From Bosea sp. OAE506 (GTDB lineage Bacteria > Pseudomonadota > Alphaproteobacteria > Rhizobiales > Beijerinckiaceae), in assembly GCF_040546595.1 (NCBI RefSeq), contig NZ_JBEPOB010000001.1, positions 69,501 through 133,500 on the forward strand: 64,000 nucleotides of DNA, given 5' to 3'. Each line of letters begins with the position of its first letter. The first letter of the stretch is position 1. The position numbers and the translations under genes were made by a program. The notes beneath the pieces were generated by a model that was given only the letters and a program-made list of their open reading frames with translations, was not told the origin of the DNA and did not search any database. Positions 46,059 through 54,645 of this stretch are shown one piece after another.

Positions 46059-46184
46059 CCCCGACGGCTTGTCGAGGGGACGGTGCCCGTGAGGGCATCG
46101 TCTCCTGGCGCGCGTTGCGCCATGGGGAGCGGTGGCTCTTCCCCGTGGGGTTGTGCCCGCGGGTCCGATGGGACCTCTGCCCTC
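46059..46184. ncRNA. Tandem structured unit 1 (candidate RNA)
   Basis: Four successive hairpins: CCCCGAC/GTCGAGGGG (46059-46079), GACGGTGCCC/GGGCATCGTC (46079-46102), TGGCGC/GCGCCA (46106-46122) and GGGTCC/GGACCT (46161-46176). The same order occurs in the next unit with changed bases but kept pairing. Strand and transcription are unknown. Confidence 0.4.
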
Positions 46185-46192
46185 CCGGCCAG

Positions 46193-46331
46193 CCCCGACG
46201 TCTTGTCGGGGGGACGGCCTCCTGTCGGAAGGCCGTCTCTTGGCGAGCGCTACGCCATGGCGGGCGAGGGCTTCGGTCTCGTCCTTTCCCCGGGGGTTCT
46301 TCCCGAGGTCCGGCGAAGGACCTCTTCCCTC
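46193..46331. ncRNA. Tandem structured unit 2 (candidate RNA)
   Basis: Equivalent hairpins CCCCGAC/GTCGGGG (46193-46210), GACGGCCT/AGGCCGTC (46213-46237), TGGCG/CGCCA (46241-46257) and AGGTCC/GGACCT (46306-46323). In the second hairpin three base pairs differ from unit 1 by changes on both sides (T-A to C-G, G-C to C-G, C-G to T-A), which points to selection on structure. Confidence 0.4.
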
Positions 46332-46491
46332 TGAGGGCGGGGCCCTGGTGCCGCTGCGGGCCGTTCCGGCCCGCCACCCGAGTGGAACGGCAGATCCCCG
46401 CCGATCGCGAAGCTGTGCCCTTCCTTGGAATACGCCGCTTGGGAAGATCACCCCCGCCCGAGTTGAGCCTTTTGCTCGGGAGGCCCGCAAG

Positions 46492-46546
46492 GGCCGGGGC
46501 TCGTCCGTTTCGTCTGATGCGAAACAGTCTTCGCCGATCATCCGGG
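46492..46546. repeat. Direct repeat copy 2 (GTTTCG-CGAAAC hairpin)
   Basis: Second copy of the 45726 repeat; stem 46507-46512 with 46520-46525. A shorter third match (CCTCCGTTTCGGC) occurs near 46588. Confidence 0.6.
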
Positions 46547-46683
46547 TCGGGGGCGCTGAAGGGATGGCGTTCGGCAAGACGAGAGCCTCCGTTTCGGCCT
46601 AGCGGCGGAGCATTCGCCGCTGGCAGCGTCTCTCCTTTGAAGAGGGAGACTTACGGCTGCAGCGCCGGCCGGAACCCTGGGAG

Positions 46684-47523
46684 TTAGGGTGCTGCCGTAT
46701 TGCTCGGCATCGAGCCGACGGCCGCCCGCCAGCCACCAGACGCGCGGAGACGATCCGCCACGATGCCGTAGCCTTCCCGGTCCAGCCAGGTAAGCAGGAG
46801 CTGAGGAGGCTGGGGAGGCTCCGTTAGGCAGATGGTTCTGATGGTTGCGCTTGAAGGCAGCATCACCTTGCACGTGGGTCCGGGGAAAGGGTGGAATCGA
46901 GGCAGCCCCGTTCCAGGCCCGAACGGGATGCTCGTCCGCAGGCTGACGAACCGTAGCGCGTCGCACAGCGCCGCATTCTCGAATGAATGCCGAACCTCTC
47001 GGCCATTCCGGCTGACGAGCAGGCATGCGCCCACATCTTCTAACCCGTCACTGCCGGCGTGGCAGTACCAGAAGCCGACGCGCATTGGGCAAAGATCGCG
47101 CGCAGCATCGCGACAGGCCGGGTCTGTCAACGCAGCGCTCGCCACCAGCGCGAGCAGGTCTTGGTCAGGCAGGCCTGCACACCGGGCACCTTTCTGCCCC
47201 TTGATCGTGTCAGGCACATCGAAGCGGATGCGCCAGCCCTCCGCCGCCGACGACGTCTGGACGTTCGAGGCGCTGACCTTGAGGTCGAGCGCTGAAAGTG
47301 ACGCCGTTACGCCCTGCGTCTGGCAGAGTGCTTGGACGGCGAGCTCGTAGATATCACAGCAGAGAATCTCAGCCTTGGCGGCCGTCTCGGCTTTTCCGTT
47401 CCACTGGAACAGTGGCCTGCTGTATTCGCCGTATAGCGTTACACGGAAGCCCTTCAGCTTCGGCGGCCTCGCGGCGCGTTCATTGGCGGGTGTATGCGCG
47501 CGCGTGATGGACTTTATGGTCAT
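46684..47523 (-). CDS. Uncharacterised protein
   Basis: A 279-residue soluble protein with no recognised domain. The N-terminal half (KGFRVTLYGEYSRPLFQWNGKAETAAKAEILCCDIYELAVQAL) looks like a mixed alpha/beta fold; the centre has Cys-containing CPMRVGFWYCHAG. A small hairpin CCTCG/CGAGG followed by GACC lies 6 nt before the ATG at 47523, recalling the leaders of the 8-13 kb genes. It follows the 47583 gene by 59 bp. Confidence 0.6.
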   Translation of the reverse strand: MTIKSITRAHTPANERAARPPKLKGFRVTLYGEYSRPLFQWNGKAETAAKAEILCCDIYELAVQALCQTQGVTASLSALDLKVSASNVQTSSAAEGWRIRFDVPDTIKGQKGARCAGLPDQDLLALVASAALTDPACRDAARDLCPMRVGFWYCHAGSDGLEDVGACLLVSRNGREVRHSFENAALCDALRFVSLRTSIPFGPGTGLPRFHPFPGPTCKVMLPSSATIRTICLTEPPQPPQLLLTWLDREGYGIVADRLRASGGWRAAVGSMPSNTAAP

Positions 47524-47550
47524 CGTCGGTCCCTCGTCGAGGTGAAAGTA

Positions 47551-47572
47551 CGGCGGGGCTTTCGCCCCGCCG
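47551..47572 (-). terminator. Hairpin between two unknown genes
   Basis: CGGCGGGGC and GCCCCGCCG form a 9-bp stem with a four-base loop, 10 bp beyond the stop of the 47583 gene. A second, smaller hairpin before the next start gives the same terminator-then-leader order as in the 8-13 kb island. Confidence 0.55.
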
Positions 47573-47582
47573 CTGGCCGCTC

Positions 47583-48323
47583 TCAGGCGGCGACGGGCGC
47601 GCGGTGGGGAGTGAAATCTCGCTGCGTCATCTGGAGGCCGACGGCGAGCGCGATGAAGCTGGCTTGGAGCGCACGGACCGATGGCGGGTCACCGAGGGCG
47701 TCAGGATCAGCACCCTTCAGTGGCGCCAGAAGCTGATGCCTGACGAAGGCGGCATCTTGGAGTAGCCCCGGGGCCTGCACGCGCTCAGGCATCGGGCTCA
47801 CGATGACGCGTTGGTACCAGGCGGCGACCCGCGGGAACTCTCGCTCGAAGGCTTCGCTCGAGATCGCGACGATCGCGTCCGCATCTTGCCGGCTCCCGAC
47901 CACGCCGACCTCGAACTCATGGACGTGATCGAGCATCCCGGCCTCAGGGAAGGCGATTCCGAGAAGAGCGAAGACCTTGGCTCGGGTCTCGCAGGAAGGG
48001 TCGACCAGCATCGCGGCGGCCAGGTCTGCGCCGATCAGCATCGTCGCCCCTTTGGTCGCCTCCCCAAACTCGTGGCTGAGATGAGCGCCACGGCGTGCCT
48101 CCAGAGCCTCTGCGAGCGCCCCAAGGCGCTTCCATGCACGGCCGAGATAGCGGCCGGCATTCGACTTCGCGCCGAAGGTGCGCAGGTAGAGCTGTCGCGC
48201 GACGGCGCCGGTAGGCGCGCGATCGATGAGATCGCTGAGCGCGTCGGCGACGCGGGGAGCGTCGTCGAAGCTGACATGGCCGAAGCAGTTGTTCACGGAC
48301 TTTGAGAGTGTGATGTACATCAT
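47583..48323 (-). CDS. Uncharacterised helical protein
   Basis: A 246-residue soluble protein (start ATG 48323, with GAGGA upstream; the frame extends to 48437 through AT-rich DNA that is not coding). Segments AKSNAGRYLGRAWKRLGALAEALEARRG and KGATMLIGADLAAAMLVDP are helical. The style resembles the helical proteins of the first island, but I cannot align it convincingly with them. It is divergent from the 48602 gene. Confidence 0.6.
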   Translation of the reverse strand: MMYITLSKSVNNCFGHVSFDDAPRVADALSDLIDRAPTGAVARQLYLRTFGAKSNAGRYLGRAWKRLGALAEALEARRGAHLSHEFGEATKGATMLIGADLAAAMLVDPSCETRAKVFALLGIAFPEAGMLDHVHEFEVGVVGSRQDADAIVAISSEAFEREFPRVAAWYQRVIVSPMPERVQAPGLLQDAAFVRHQLLAPLKGADPDALGDPPSVRALQASFIALAVGLQMTQRDFTPHRAPVAA

Positions 48324-48601
48324 GCGATCCTCATTCATCAGGGGTTTTCTGCAATTTCTTGCAAAAGAAATTCTCTTCTGAATCCTGAGCACGCACCGCG
48401 CAGCGGTGCGCAGGAAAATTCGCCAATTTTTAAACAAATTAATCGCATTTCACCGCGGAAAACGCTCGATTACGCATGATAAACACCTGAAAGACCGACG
48501 TTTTCAGGCGAATAATGTAAATTCGATGTCGGCTAACATCAGCTAAAGCCTTTTTAGAGCTAAGAACACGTCCTTAACTCCGCACTGCTAAAAGGCAATG
48601 C
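48324..48601. promoter_or_regulatory. Divergent AT-rich promoter region with palindrome
   Basis: About 280 bp of much lower G+C than its surroundings, between divergent genes. An inverted repeat CCTGAAA/TTTTCAGG (about 48488-48513) and a second around GCTAAAGCCTTTTTAGAGC (about 48543-48563) are candidate operators or hairpins. Confidence 0.5.
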
Positions 48602-49525
48602 ATGACCGCTGCTGCACCACAGGCCGTTCGCAAAGGCCGCCCTCGGATTGTCCTGGCGCAAGCTTGCCCCCAGAAGCCAACGCCAAACTTTCCGGAGGTT
48701 CATGGATGGCATCTCAAAGACGCAGAAGCGAAGTATCTCGAGCGAAAGACGCGCGAGCTCGCCTTCACGAACATGCGCAACGACTTCCCGTATCGACCTG
48801 CGCGCCGACACGGTGAGCCAGACCAGCGAGACATCTTTTATCCGGACATCCAGTCTTACCGCCGCATGGAGCTGTGCAGGCGCGGAAGCGCCGCAGTGGA
48901 CAGATTATGGGCATTGGCTGACAGCCACTGTTACTATCATCTCGTCTTGAACGTCAGGTCTACCCGCTGTCGATTGCATCACGCCCGGCGCCTCCAGGAT
49001 GTACGTCGCTACATTTGGTGGCGGATTTCGAAGGTCGTGACAGGCCACGTCAGGTCTCTCCATCTCGATGCTTCGCGATACCCGCATTGGGATCACGTCC
49101 TCGCGCTCCCCATCTCGCGCGAATCGGAATTCAACGACGTCATCAGGGAGCTCAACAGGCAGATTCATGGGACCGATGGCCCGGGTGACGTCCGCATCTG
49201 GATGAAGCGGATCTTGCGCAGGCGCCGACACATCGAGAGGACGGTCGATTACTGCCTCAGAACGCGGCGCTACGACCGTGATCCGACGCATGAATGGTTT
49301 GAAGAGAGTTTCCGTGCGGATGCGTATGGTGGGCATCTCGGCATTTCCCGCCGCCGCCTTGTTAGGTTCAAACGGACTACCCCAGAAAGACTGGATCCAG
49401 AACCCTCCGCCTCAATTCCGCCGCCAAAGAGCCCAGGCAGGCCGCCGAAGTCGGCGGGCCCGGCGTATCGGCAGCGAAGGCGCTCAAAGGCTTACACGCC
49501 CTCGCGCGAGTCGGTCACTCACTGA
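48602..49525 (+). CDS. Uncharacterised protein, possibly Rep-like
   Basis: A 307-residue, strongly basic protein. ATG 48602 follows an AAAGG site. The centre (DSHCYYHLVLNVRSTRC, VTGHVRSLHLDASRYPHWDHVLALP, then WMKRILRRRRHIERTVDYCLRT) has the order of HUH replication initiators: a His-rich strand motif followed by a Tyr-containing helix. However, the HxH spacing is not canonical, so this is only a suggestion. The C-terminus is Pro/Lys/Arg-rich and disordered. Confidence 0.5.
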   Translation: MTAAAPQAVRKGRPRIVLAQACPQKPTPNFPEVHGWHLKDAEAKYLERKTRELAFTNMRNDFPYRPARRHGEPDQRDIFYPDIQSYRRMELCRRGSAAVDRLWALADSHCYYHLVLNVRSTRCRLHHARRLQDVRRYIWWRISKVVTGHVRSLHLDASRYPHWDHVLALPISRESEFNDVIRELNRQIHGTDGPGDVRIWMKRILRRRRHIERTVDYCLRTRRYDRDPTHEWFEESFRADAYGGHLGISRRRLVRFKRTTPERLDPEPSASIPPPKSPGRPPKSAGPAYRQRRRSKAYTPSRESVTH

Positions 49526-50035
49526 AGATGTCGAGCACCGGACACCCAATTCTTCTTGGATAGACTTCATGTCTCACACCAGGTCCTACAGTGCAGCCTT
49601 GGTAGCGGGCGTGCGGCACTCGGGATGACATAATAGACATGCGCTCTGATCAACCAGCAGGATCTCGTCCTGCGAACCCGGAGCCGGTCGATCTCTGTGC
49701 CTTGGCGTGTCATGTTCCGCAATCTCGTTAAGGTAGTGGCTGATTCATCGATCAAGATTGCGCGCGCGCAAAGCCGGTTTCGACCGCAGGTTCGAGAGAC
49801 GTCACGAATTCGCCCGCCCAACGGCGGGAAGTCCAGCGGGTCGAAAATCAGGGAATGGTCGGGAGAGCTAGGCATCGCTGACGTGTCCCGCGTCGAAAAG
49901 ATCCCATGGACGGGATTGCAGCCCAGGCTCCGGCATCGCCATCTATCGGGCGAGCAACGCTCCGCGGTCGAGGATGTCAGCGAGCGCTTCTGTGCTTGCC
50001 TCGGTGTGGGCTTTAAAGACGACGTAGACAACTTC
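49526..50035. other. Intergenic region before the IS3 element
   Basis: About 510 bp; frames on both strands are broken and none shows a known domain. A minus-strand piece next to the IS (VVYVVFKAHTEASTEALADILDRGALLAR) could be a gene fragment cut by the insertion. Confidence 0.3.
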
Positions 50036-50116
50036 TGACCTGCCTCCGGTTTCCTGGACCGTTCAAAGCTGGAAAATTCCAGTTTAGCAGCACGGGCTGC
50101 GGACGGAGTTTTCGGC

Positions 50117-50383
50117 ATGAAGAAGTCGAAGTTCACGGAGGCGCAGATCGCCTTCATCCTGCGCCAGGCTGAGGAAGGGACGCCGGTTCCGGAGGTCTGC
50201 CGAAAGGCAGGAATCAGCGACGCGACCTTCTACAATTGGCGCAAGAAGTACGCCGGGTTGATGCCCTCGGAGATGAAGCGGCTGCGTCAGCTCGAGGAAG
50301 AGAACGCCCGGCTGAAGCGGATCGTGGCGGACCTGTCGCTCGAAAAGGAGATGCTGCAGGACGTCATCAAGCAAAAGCTCTAA
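50117..50383 (+). CDS. IS3-family transposase OrfA
   Basis: An 88-residue OrfA: helix-turn-helix KFTEAQIAFILRQAEEGTPVPEVCRKAGISDATFYNWRKKY and leucine zipper EMKRLRQLEEENARLKRIVADLSLEKEMLQDVI. Intact. The next frame (OrfB) begins in the -1 phase at the end, as usual for programmed frameshifting in this family. Confidence 0.9.
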   Translation: MKKSKFTEAQIAFILRQAEEGTPVPEVCRKAGISDATFYNWRKKYAGLMPSEMKRLRQLEEENARLKRIVADLSLEKEMLQDVIKQKL

Positions 50384-51222
50384 GGCCTGCCCGCAAGCGG
50401 TCGATGGTCGATCATGTGCGCGCAGTCTGGCAGGTGAGCATCCGTCGTGCTTGCCGCGCTCTGCCAGTCGAGCGCTCGACTTATCACTAACGCTCCCGAC
50501 GGAAAGGGCAGGCCGGCCTCATCAAACGGATCAAGGAGATCGCCGAAACGCGCATGCGTTACGGCTATCGCCGGATTCATGTGCTGCTCAAGCGGGAGGG
50601 CTGGAATGTCAATTCGAAGCGGATCTACAGACTTTACGAGGAGTTGGGCCTCCAGCTCTGGAAAAAGACGCTCAAGCGCAGGGTCAAGGCGAAGCTGCGC
50701 AACGATCGTCGTCCGGCTACGCGGACTAATGAGATCTGGGCCATGGACTTCGTCCACGACCAACTCGCCACCGGCCGCAAGCTGCGGGTTCTGACCATCG
50801 TCGACACCTTCAGCCGGCTCTCGCCGGGGCTGGACGTTCGCTTCAACTTCCGCGGCGCCGACGTCGTCGAGGTGCTGGAGCAGGGCGGTGCGGCCCACGG
50901 TTTCCCGGCCATTATGCGGGTCGACCAAGGTACCGAGTTCGTCAGTCGCGACATCGACCTGTGGGCCTATCAGCGCGGCGTCACCCTCGACTTCTCCCGC
51001 CCGGGCAAGCCAACGGACAATGCCTTCATCGAGTCGTTCAACGGGAAGTTCCGGACCGAATGCCTCAACGCTCACTGGTTCATGAGCCTGCCCGATGCCC
51101 GATGCCCGGTAGAAAGCGGAGCTTGGCGAAGGGAGTACAACGAGCTACGACCTCATAGCGCGATCGGGAACAAGACCCCGATATCGCTCGTCAATCGGCC
51201 ACCGGCATGCAGCCCGCGGTGA
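50380..51222 (+). pseudogene. IS3-family transposase OrfB with in-frame stop
   Basis: The frame continues from OrfA (RSMVDHVRAVWQVSIRRACRALPVERSTYH) to a TAA at 50488-50490 where the family has a Tyr codon, so one base change made the stop. It then runs on in the same frame through the DDE core: Asp in WAMDFVHDQL, Asp in RVDQGTEFVSRD and Glu in FIESFNGKFRTECL, to YNELRPHSAIGNKTP. The restart at 50554 would lack the N-terminal part, so the element is probably inactive. Confidence 0.85.
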
Positions 51223-51505
51223 CCGTTTACCCCCTGGAAGCGGCCAGCAGGCCGGTCCAACATCGGGGGCAGGCTCATACCCCGGACGATTCCAGCTCGC
51301 GCTGGCCCAAAATCGGGGAGCACGTCACGCGGACATCAAGGTCCGGCTCATCAACGAGAAGTACGAGAAGCTCTAGCGCATCGCGCCGAGCTCTCCTGCG
51401 CGGGCTCAACCACAACACCGGAGGAGTCAGGGTCCAGGCAACCTGAGCCCCGACAGAAAGACCGCCGTGCTGATGGACTGGTCAGGAAGCGCGCCACAAT
51501 GGCGC

Positions 51506-51772
51506 TCAACCGCCTTGGACGATGATAGCGTCATCAAGGTGAGCCAGCCGGTTTGGAGAATTTTGTCGAAGCCAATCGACAATCCAGCGTCCCACAGCAG
51601 TGTGAAGCTCGATGGCAGAGGTGCGATGGTGCGTCATCCACATCTCGCAGGTGATGTAATCTTGGAGGAAATCTGCTTTGCGGCGCTCGGCAGCGGTCGC
51701 CGGCATGATGAACATTGCGATCGACACGAATGCGAGCCATCGGCTCACGATGGATCTACCACCACACGTCAT
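51506..51772 (-). CDS. Possible small secreted protein
   Basis: An 88-residue frame from ATG 51772. It has a signal-peptide-like N-terminus (SRWLAFVSIAMFIMPATAAE, cleavage after ATAA), then a helical part (YITCEMWMTHHRTSAIELHTAVGRWIVDWLRQ). No family recognised. Expression is uncertain because of the IS-rich surroundings. Confidence 0.4.
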   Translation of the reverse strand: MTCGGRSIVSRWLAFVSIAMFIMPATAAERRKADFLQDYITCEMWMTHHRTSAIELHTAVGRWIVDWLRQNSPNRLAHLDDAIIVQGG

Positions 51773-51841
51773 CTGTTTGTCCGTCAGAGGCACTACGGCC
51801 CATGTTATGGCAAGGCATCAGCGCGAGCGCATCCTCGTCAC

Positions 51842-52033
51842 TCACTGAAGCCTTTGGCCCTCGGCGGGCCGGGTAGCACGCAAAAACTGAGAGTAATCCT
51901 TTGTCGCTTGCATCAAGGCGACCATCTCCGAAAACTCTTCAGATTCCCGATCAGCCTCTATCAACTCCGTGATCCGGTCCAATGCAGCGTCGAATTCAAT
52001 GTCATCTCGAATGATCGGTTTCGACTGTGCCAT
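51842..52033 (-). CDS. Small protein resembling the N-terminus of HigA-type antitoxins
   Basis: A 63-residue protein (start ATG 52033; ATG 52048 possible). IIRDDIEFDAALDRITELIEAD and EFSEMVALMQATKDY follow the pattern of the helical N-terminal segment of HTH antitoxins of the HigA type, but no helix-turn-helix follows and no toxin gene is adjacent. It may be a truncated antitoxin or a small protein of its own. Confidence 0.45.
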   Translation of the reverse strand: MAQSKPIIRDDIEFDAALDRITELIEADRESEEFSEMVALMQATKDYSQFLRATRPAEGQRLQ

Positions 52034-52298
52034 TTGGACGCTCGCCAAGGATTGGTTTGGAGATGATGCGAAGCGATTGTTAATGGGAGCCTAAGTCAGC
52101 CAGTCGCTCTCTATCCGGCGGCATGCGTCGAAATGAGCCAGCCTTTTGCACGGGCATGGTGACCAGATATGAGTACTGACTCACGGAAAAGTGGGCTATC
52201 GGTATCCGGCTTGCCAAGGCTGACTAACATTCTCGTCAGCCTTGGCGGTAATCTGTTCAGCGCGTCATTTCAGAAGTCGATCGACGCGCAGCCCGAAC

Positions 52299-52718
52299 TC
52301 AATCGAGAACCTGCACAATGCGGCCGGTAGCGGGGTCAACCAGCACGGTGCGATTGTTGACGACGGTGTAACGGTATTCCGTCCGGCCGTACTCGCTTGG
52401 CACTTCGTAATACGTCACGCCCTGTCGAGGTAAGGTACCGCCGACCACGACCGGCTCGGAATAGGTGTACGACGGTCGGCGCTGAGTGACGACGTACTCG
52501 CGAAACTTTGGCGTGTTATCGCCGATGATACCACCGACGATTGCGCCACCGACGCCCCCTACCACCGCTCCCACGGGGCCGCCGACGACCGCGCCACCGA
52601 CTGCGCCTGTCAGCGCACCACTTGCAGCGCCGCCTTGAGCACCCTGCGGGTTTTGCTGGGCGTAAGCGGTTGCGGGAAGAGCTGCGAGGACCGTCAGAAT
52701 AGCAAATGCTTTGATCAT
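52299..52718 (-). CDS. DUF1236 secreted protein with glycine zipper
   Basis: A 139-residue protein with a clear signal peptide (MIKAFAILTVLAALPATAYAQ). A Gly/Ala/Val glycine-zipper segment (GALTGAVGGAVVGGPVGAVVGGVGG) may insert in a membrane, and the C-terminal DUF1236 region ends YTVVNNRTVLVDPATGRIVQVLD. The start at ATG 52718 has GAGGAGA eight bases upstream. Such proteins are common in Rhizobiales envelopes; the role is unknown. Confidence 0.85.
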   Translation of the reverse strand: MIKAFAILTVLAALPATAYAQQNPQGAQGGAASGALTGAVGGAVVGGPVGAVVGGVGGAIVGGIIGDNTPKFREYVVTQRRPSYTYSEPVVVGGTLPRQGVTYYEVPSEYGRTEYRYTVVNNRTVLVDPATGRIVQVLD

Positions 52719-53221
52719 GGACGTCTCCTCCACAAAACCGTGCTGGGAGAATTCCGAGCATACGGCAATTGGATAATCCAACCAAGCTCGAATAGCGATG
52801 AACGTTGTCGGATATTTCCGCTCATCTAACGTTAATGTCCATTTTTTTCAAGCGACGGAATCAAATTCAATATTCAGCGTAATCTACATGGCATTAATTC
52901 TATTATTATCCATGACGCATCCTAGTGCTAATGGGTGGGTGACCCTATGCGTGCCAAACAGATAGGGATTAAAAGGCGGCAGGCGCCGCTGCTATCGCAG
53001 TTGGCAGCGGGGTGCCTCGACCAGCGGTTAAGCAGCGTTGCCAGCCCAGTTAGAAGCTGCCAGGGCGACATTACTGCCGTTGCGAGAATCCATCGGCGGT
53101 CGAAGCCGGTCGCTAAATCGCAATCGCGCCATAACATGAACGGGATCGAACTATTCGGTTCATCCGCAGTTGGTGCGTGCCTCGGCATTGCTGAGGCCTT
53201 CAAAACCAACGGGAGACGTCC
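52719..53221. other. Intergenic region
   Basis: About 500 bp between divergent secreted-protein genes; the left part is AT-rich and likely holds promoters for both. No gene recognised. Confidence 0.4.
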
Positions 53222-53512
53222 ATGCGACACTTTCTGATAGCTACACTCGTCGCCATCGGCGCTGCAGTGACGGCGCCTGCAATGGCGGCGCCGTCACTGG
53301 TCGGCGTCAATGCCCTCACCACGACAGCAGCTTCGACCGAGGCGGCCGGGGTCGAACAGGCGCAGTATCGCGTCCGAGACGAGCGCCGCCGTTACGGTCG
53401 CTCCTATGGGCCGCGCGGCTATGCCTATGGCCGTCGCTATGGTGGCCCGCCGCCGCATGCACGGGCTTATGGCCGTCGTGGGTACGATCGGGGTTATGGC
53501 CCTCGCTTTTGA
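53222..53512 (+). CDS. Small secreted Arg/Tyr/Gly-rich protein
   Basis: A 96-residue protein: signal peptide MRHFLIATLVAIGAAVTAPAMA, then a mature part dominated by RYGRSYGPRGYAYGRRYGG-type repeats. GGGAGA precedes the ATG. The composition suggests surface or nucleic-acid/polyanion contact; no family assignment. Confidence 0.7.
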   Translation: MRHFLIATLVAIGAAVTAPAMAAPSLVGVNALTTTAASTEAAGVEQAQYRVRDERRRYGRSYGPRGYAYGRRYGGPPPHARAYGRRGYDRGYGPRF

Positions 53513-53755
53513 TCTGATTACAGGCTCGCAAGTCGTCGTTAGGGCCGCCGCACAGAAGAATGCGGCGGCCTTTTTTCCGAGGCTCGCGTACTGCTTGGCG
53601 GATGGCGCTAGGCAGTTTGCCGCGTTGAACATCCAAGTGCGCTGTTACACCTTGCGAAGGCCCGCTTCATCGCCCCCGATATGCGGGCCGGCCGTCAGCG
53701 GAATGGAGCAATCCGGCCCGCTGGCGGCTTCGGTCTTCTTTCAGTGTGGCGCTGG

Positions 53756-53929
53756 TTAGGAGAGTACGAGATACACGGCGAGGAGCATCGCGATGGTCCC
53801 GCCGACAACCATAAGCGTTCGAGAGCCTTGGCTGGGGCTGTATGCTGGCTTAATCACCTGAGGCTTCCGGCGTCCGAACTCTCGTTCAGCTTGTGCCGCC
53901 GGCGTAGGTTGTTTTGAGGTCGTAGGCAT
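53756..53929 (-). CDS. Small single-pass membrane protein
   Basis: A 57-residue frame from ATG 53929 to TAA 53756-53758. It has a soluble N-terminus rich in Ser, Pro and Gln (MPTTSKQPTPAAQAEREFG) and one C-terminal helix (TLMVVGGTIAMLLAVYLVLS) ending at the stop. No strong ribosome site. The tail-anchored layout is typical of small hypothetical proteins in alphaproteobacteria. Confidence 0.5.
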   Translation of the reverse strand: MPTTSKQPTPAAQAEREFGRRKPQVIKPAYSPSQGSRTLMVVGGTIAMLLAVYLVLS

Positions 53930-54645
53930 AGTGCAGAGATAAAGTCACCCCTGAACTATGACAAAAGGCGGCTATGCGGTTCTTGCCGACATGGTTAACC
54001 GAATAATCTCACGGTTGCGGCCATGGTGCTTGAACGCGCGTGATTGCTGCAGCACATTGGTACGGCCCGCTTGATCTCATGAAGGTCGCGGGCCGGCCGT
54101 CAGCGGGTGGGCGGGGCCATTCCGCTGGCGGCCGTCGATCTTCGGCTGGCTTTACTCCCTGCGTGCCTGCAGCGACGCTGGGAGAGCCACAAAGCGGGAT
54201 TGGACGTAGTTTCGCGCCTCATTTTTCACTGAATTTTTATCGGGTGCATCTGATCGTCGGGCCTCAACAATGAGGTCCCCAATGACGTCCAACCTGTCTG
54301 AAAAAGCATTTCAGTTTGCCGTTAGCGCCCCGTGCAGCACGGTGAAACAAAAGTTTTTGGTCGATGGGAGTTCGGAGCCAATTGCTGAGCGACGCCTGCG
54401 CCGCGAACTGCCGGCGAACGCGACGGTTGATTTCCAAAGAGCTGCCAATAGCGACGACATCAGGCGCACGAATCTGATGGCGGGCGGTATGGTGAGGCTG
54501 TCCTAGGCTTTAGCAGTTTGCTCTCGCTGCGAGTGGGCCCTGGCTACGCCATTCAAGGCGCAGGCCTGATGGAAGCCGTGGAACGGAACCGCCACCGGTC
54601 TCGCCAGGGCCCTCGAGCCGCGCATGATCCCGTCCAAGCGGCTAT
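53930..54645. other. Intergenic region with weak frames
   Basis: About 700 bp. A frame 54285-54506 (MTSNLSEKAFQFAVSAPCS...) and others lack known motifs or good start sites. GGCCGGCCGTCAGCGG-like sequence occurs here (about 54090) and near 53690, a short direct repeat. Confidence 0.3.

Larger units (their letters stand above)
45505..46683. other. Hairpin-rich non-coding region
   Basis: 1.18 kb of very high G+C with dense inverted repeats and no believable gene. The open frames on both strands are Arg/Gly/Pro/Ser-rich and lack motifs. Structures include terminator-like GCGCCGGC/GCCGGCGC (45537-45561); GAAGAAGCCGGC/GCCGGCTTCTTC (45889-45922); arms CCCTCATGGGACG (45658) and CGTCCCATGAGGG (45785) about 115 bp apart; a repeated GTTTCG/CGAAAC hairpin; and a tandem unit at 46059-46331. 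It could encode structured RNAs. Confidence 0.6.
50036..51277 (+). mobile_element. IS3-family (IS407-type) insertion sequence
   Basis: About 1.24 kb. The left end starts TGACCTGCCTCCGG; the right end read inward from 51277 begins TGAGCCTGCCCCCG, so the ends are imperfect inverted repeats (both reach TTGGACC or CTGGACC). It contains orfA and an orfB with a premature stop. No clear target duplication was identified. Confidence 0.75.

Noticed and set aside
45438..46577. A 379-codon minus-strand frame over the hairpin-rich region
   Set aside because: Arg/Gly/Pro/Ser-rich, no motifs, and the similarity between repeats is in stems rather than in codons.
51842..52033. A toxin-antitoxin pair
   Set aside because: Only the antitoxin-like N-terminal segment is present and no toxin gene is adjacent.
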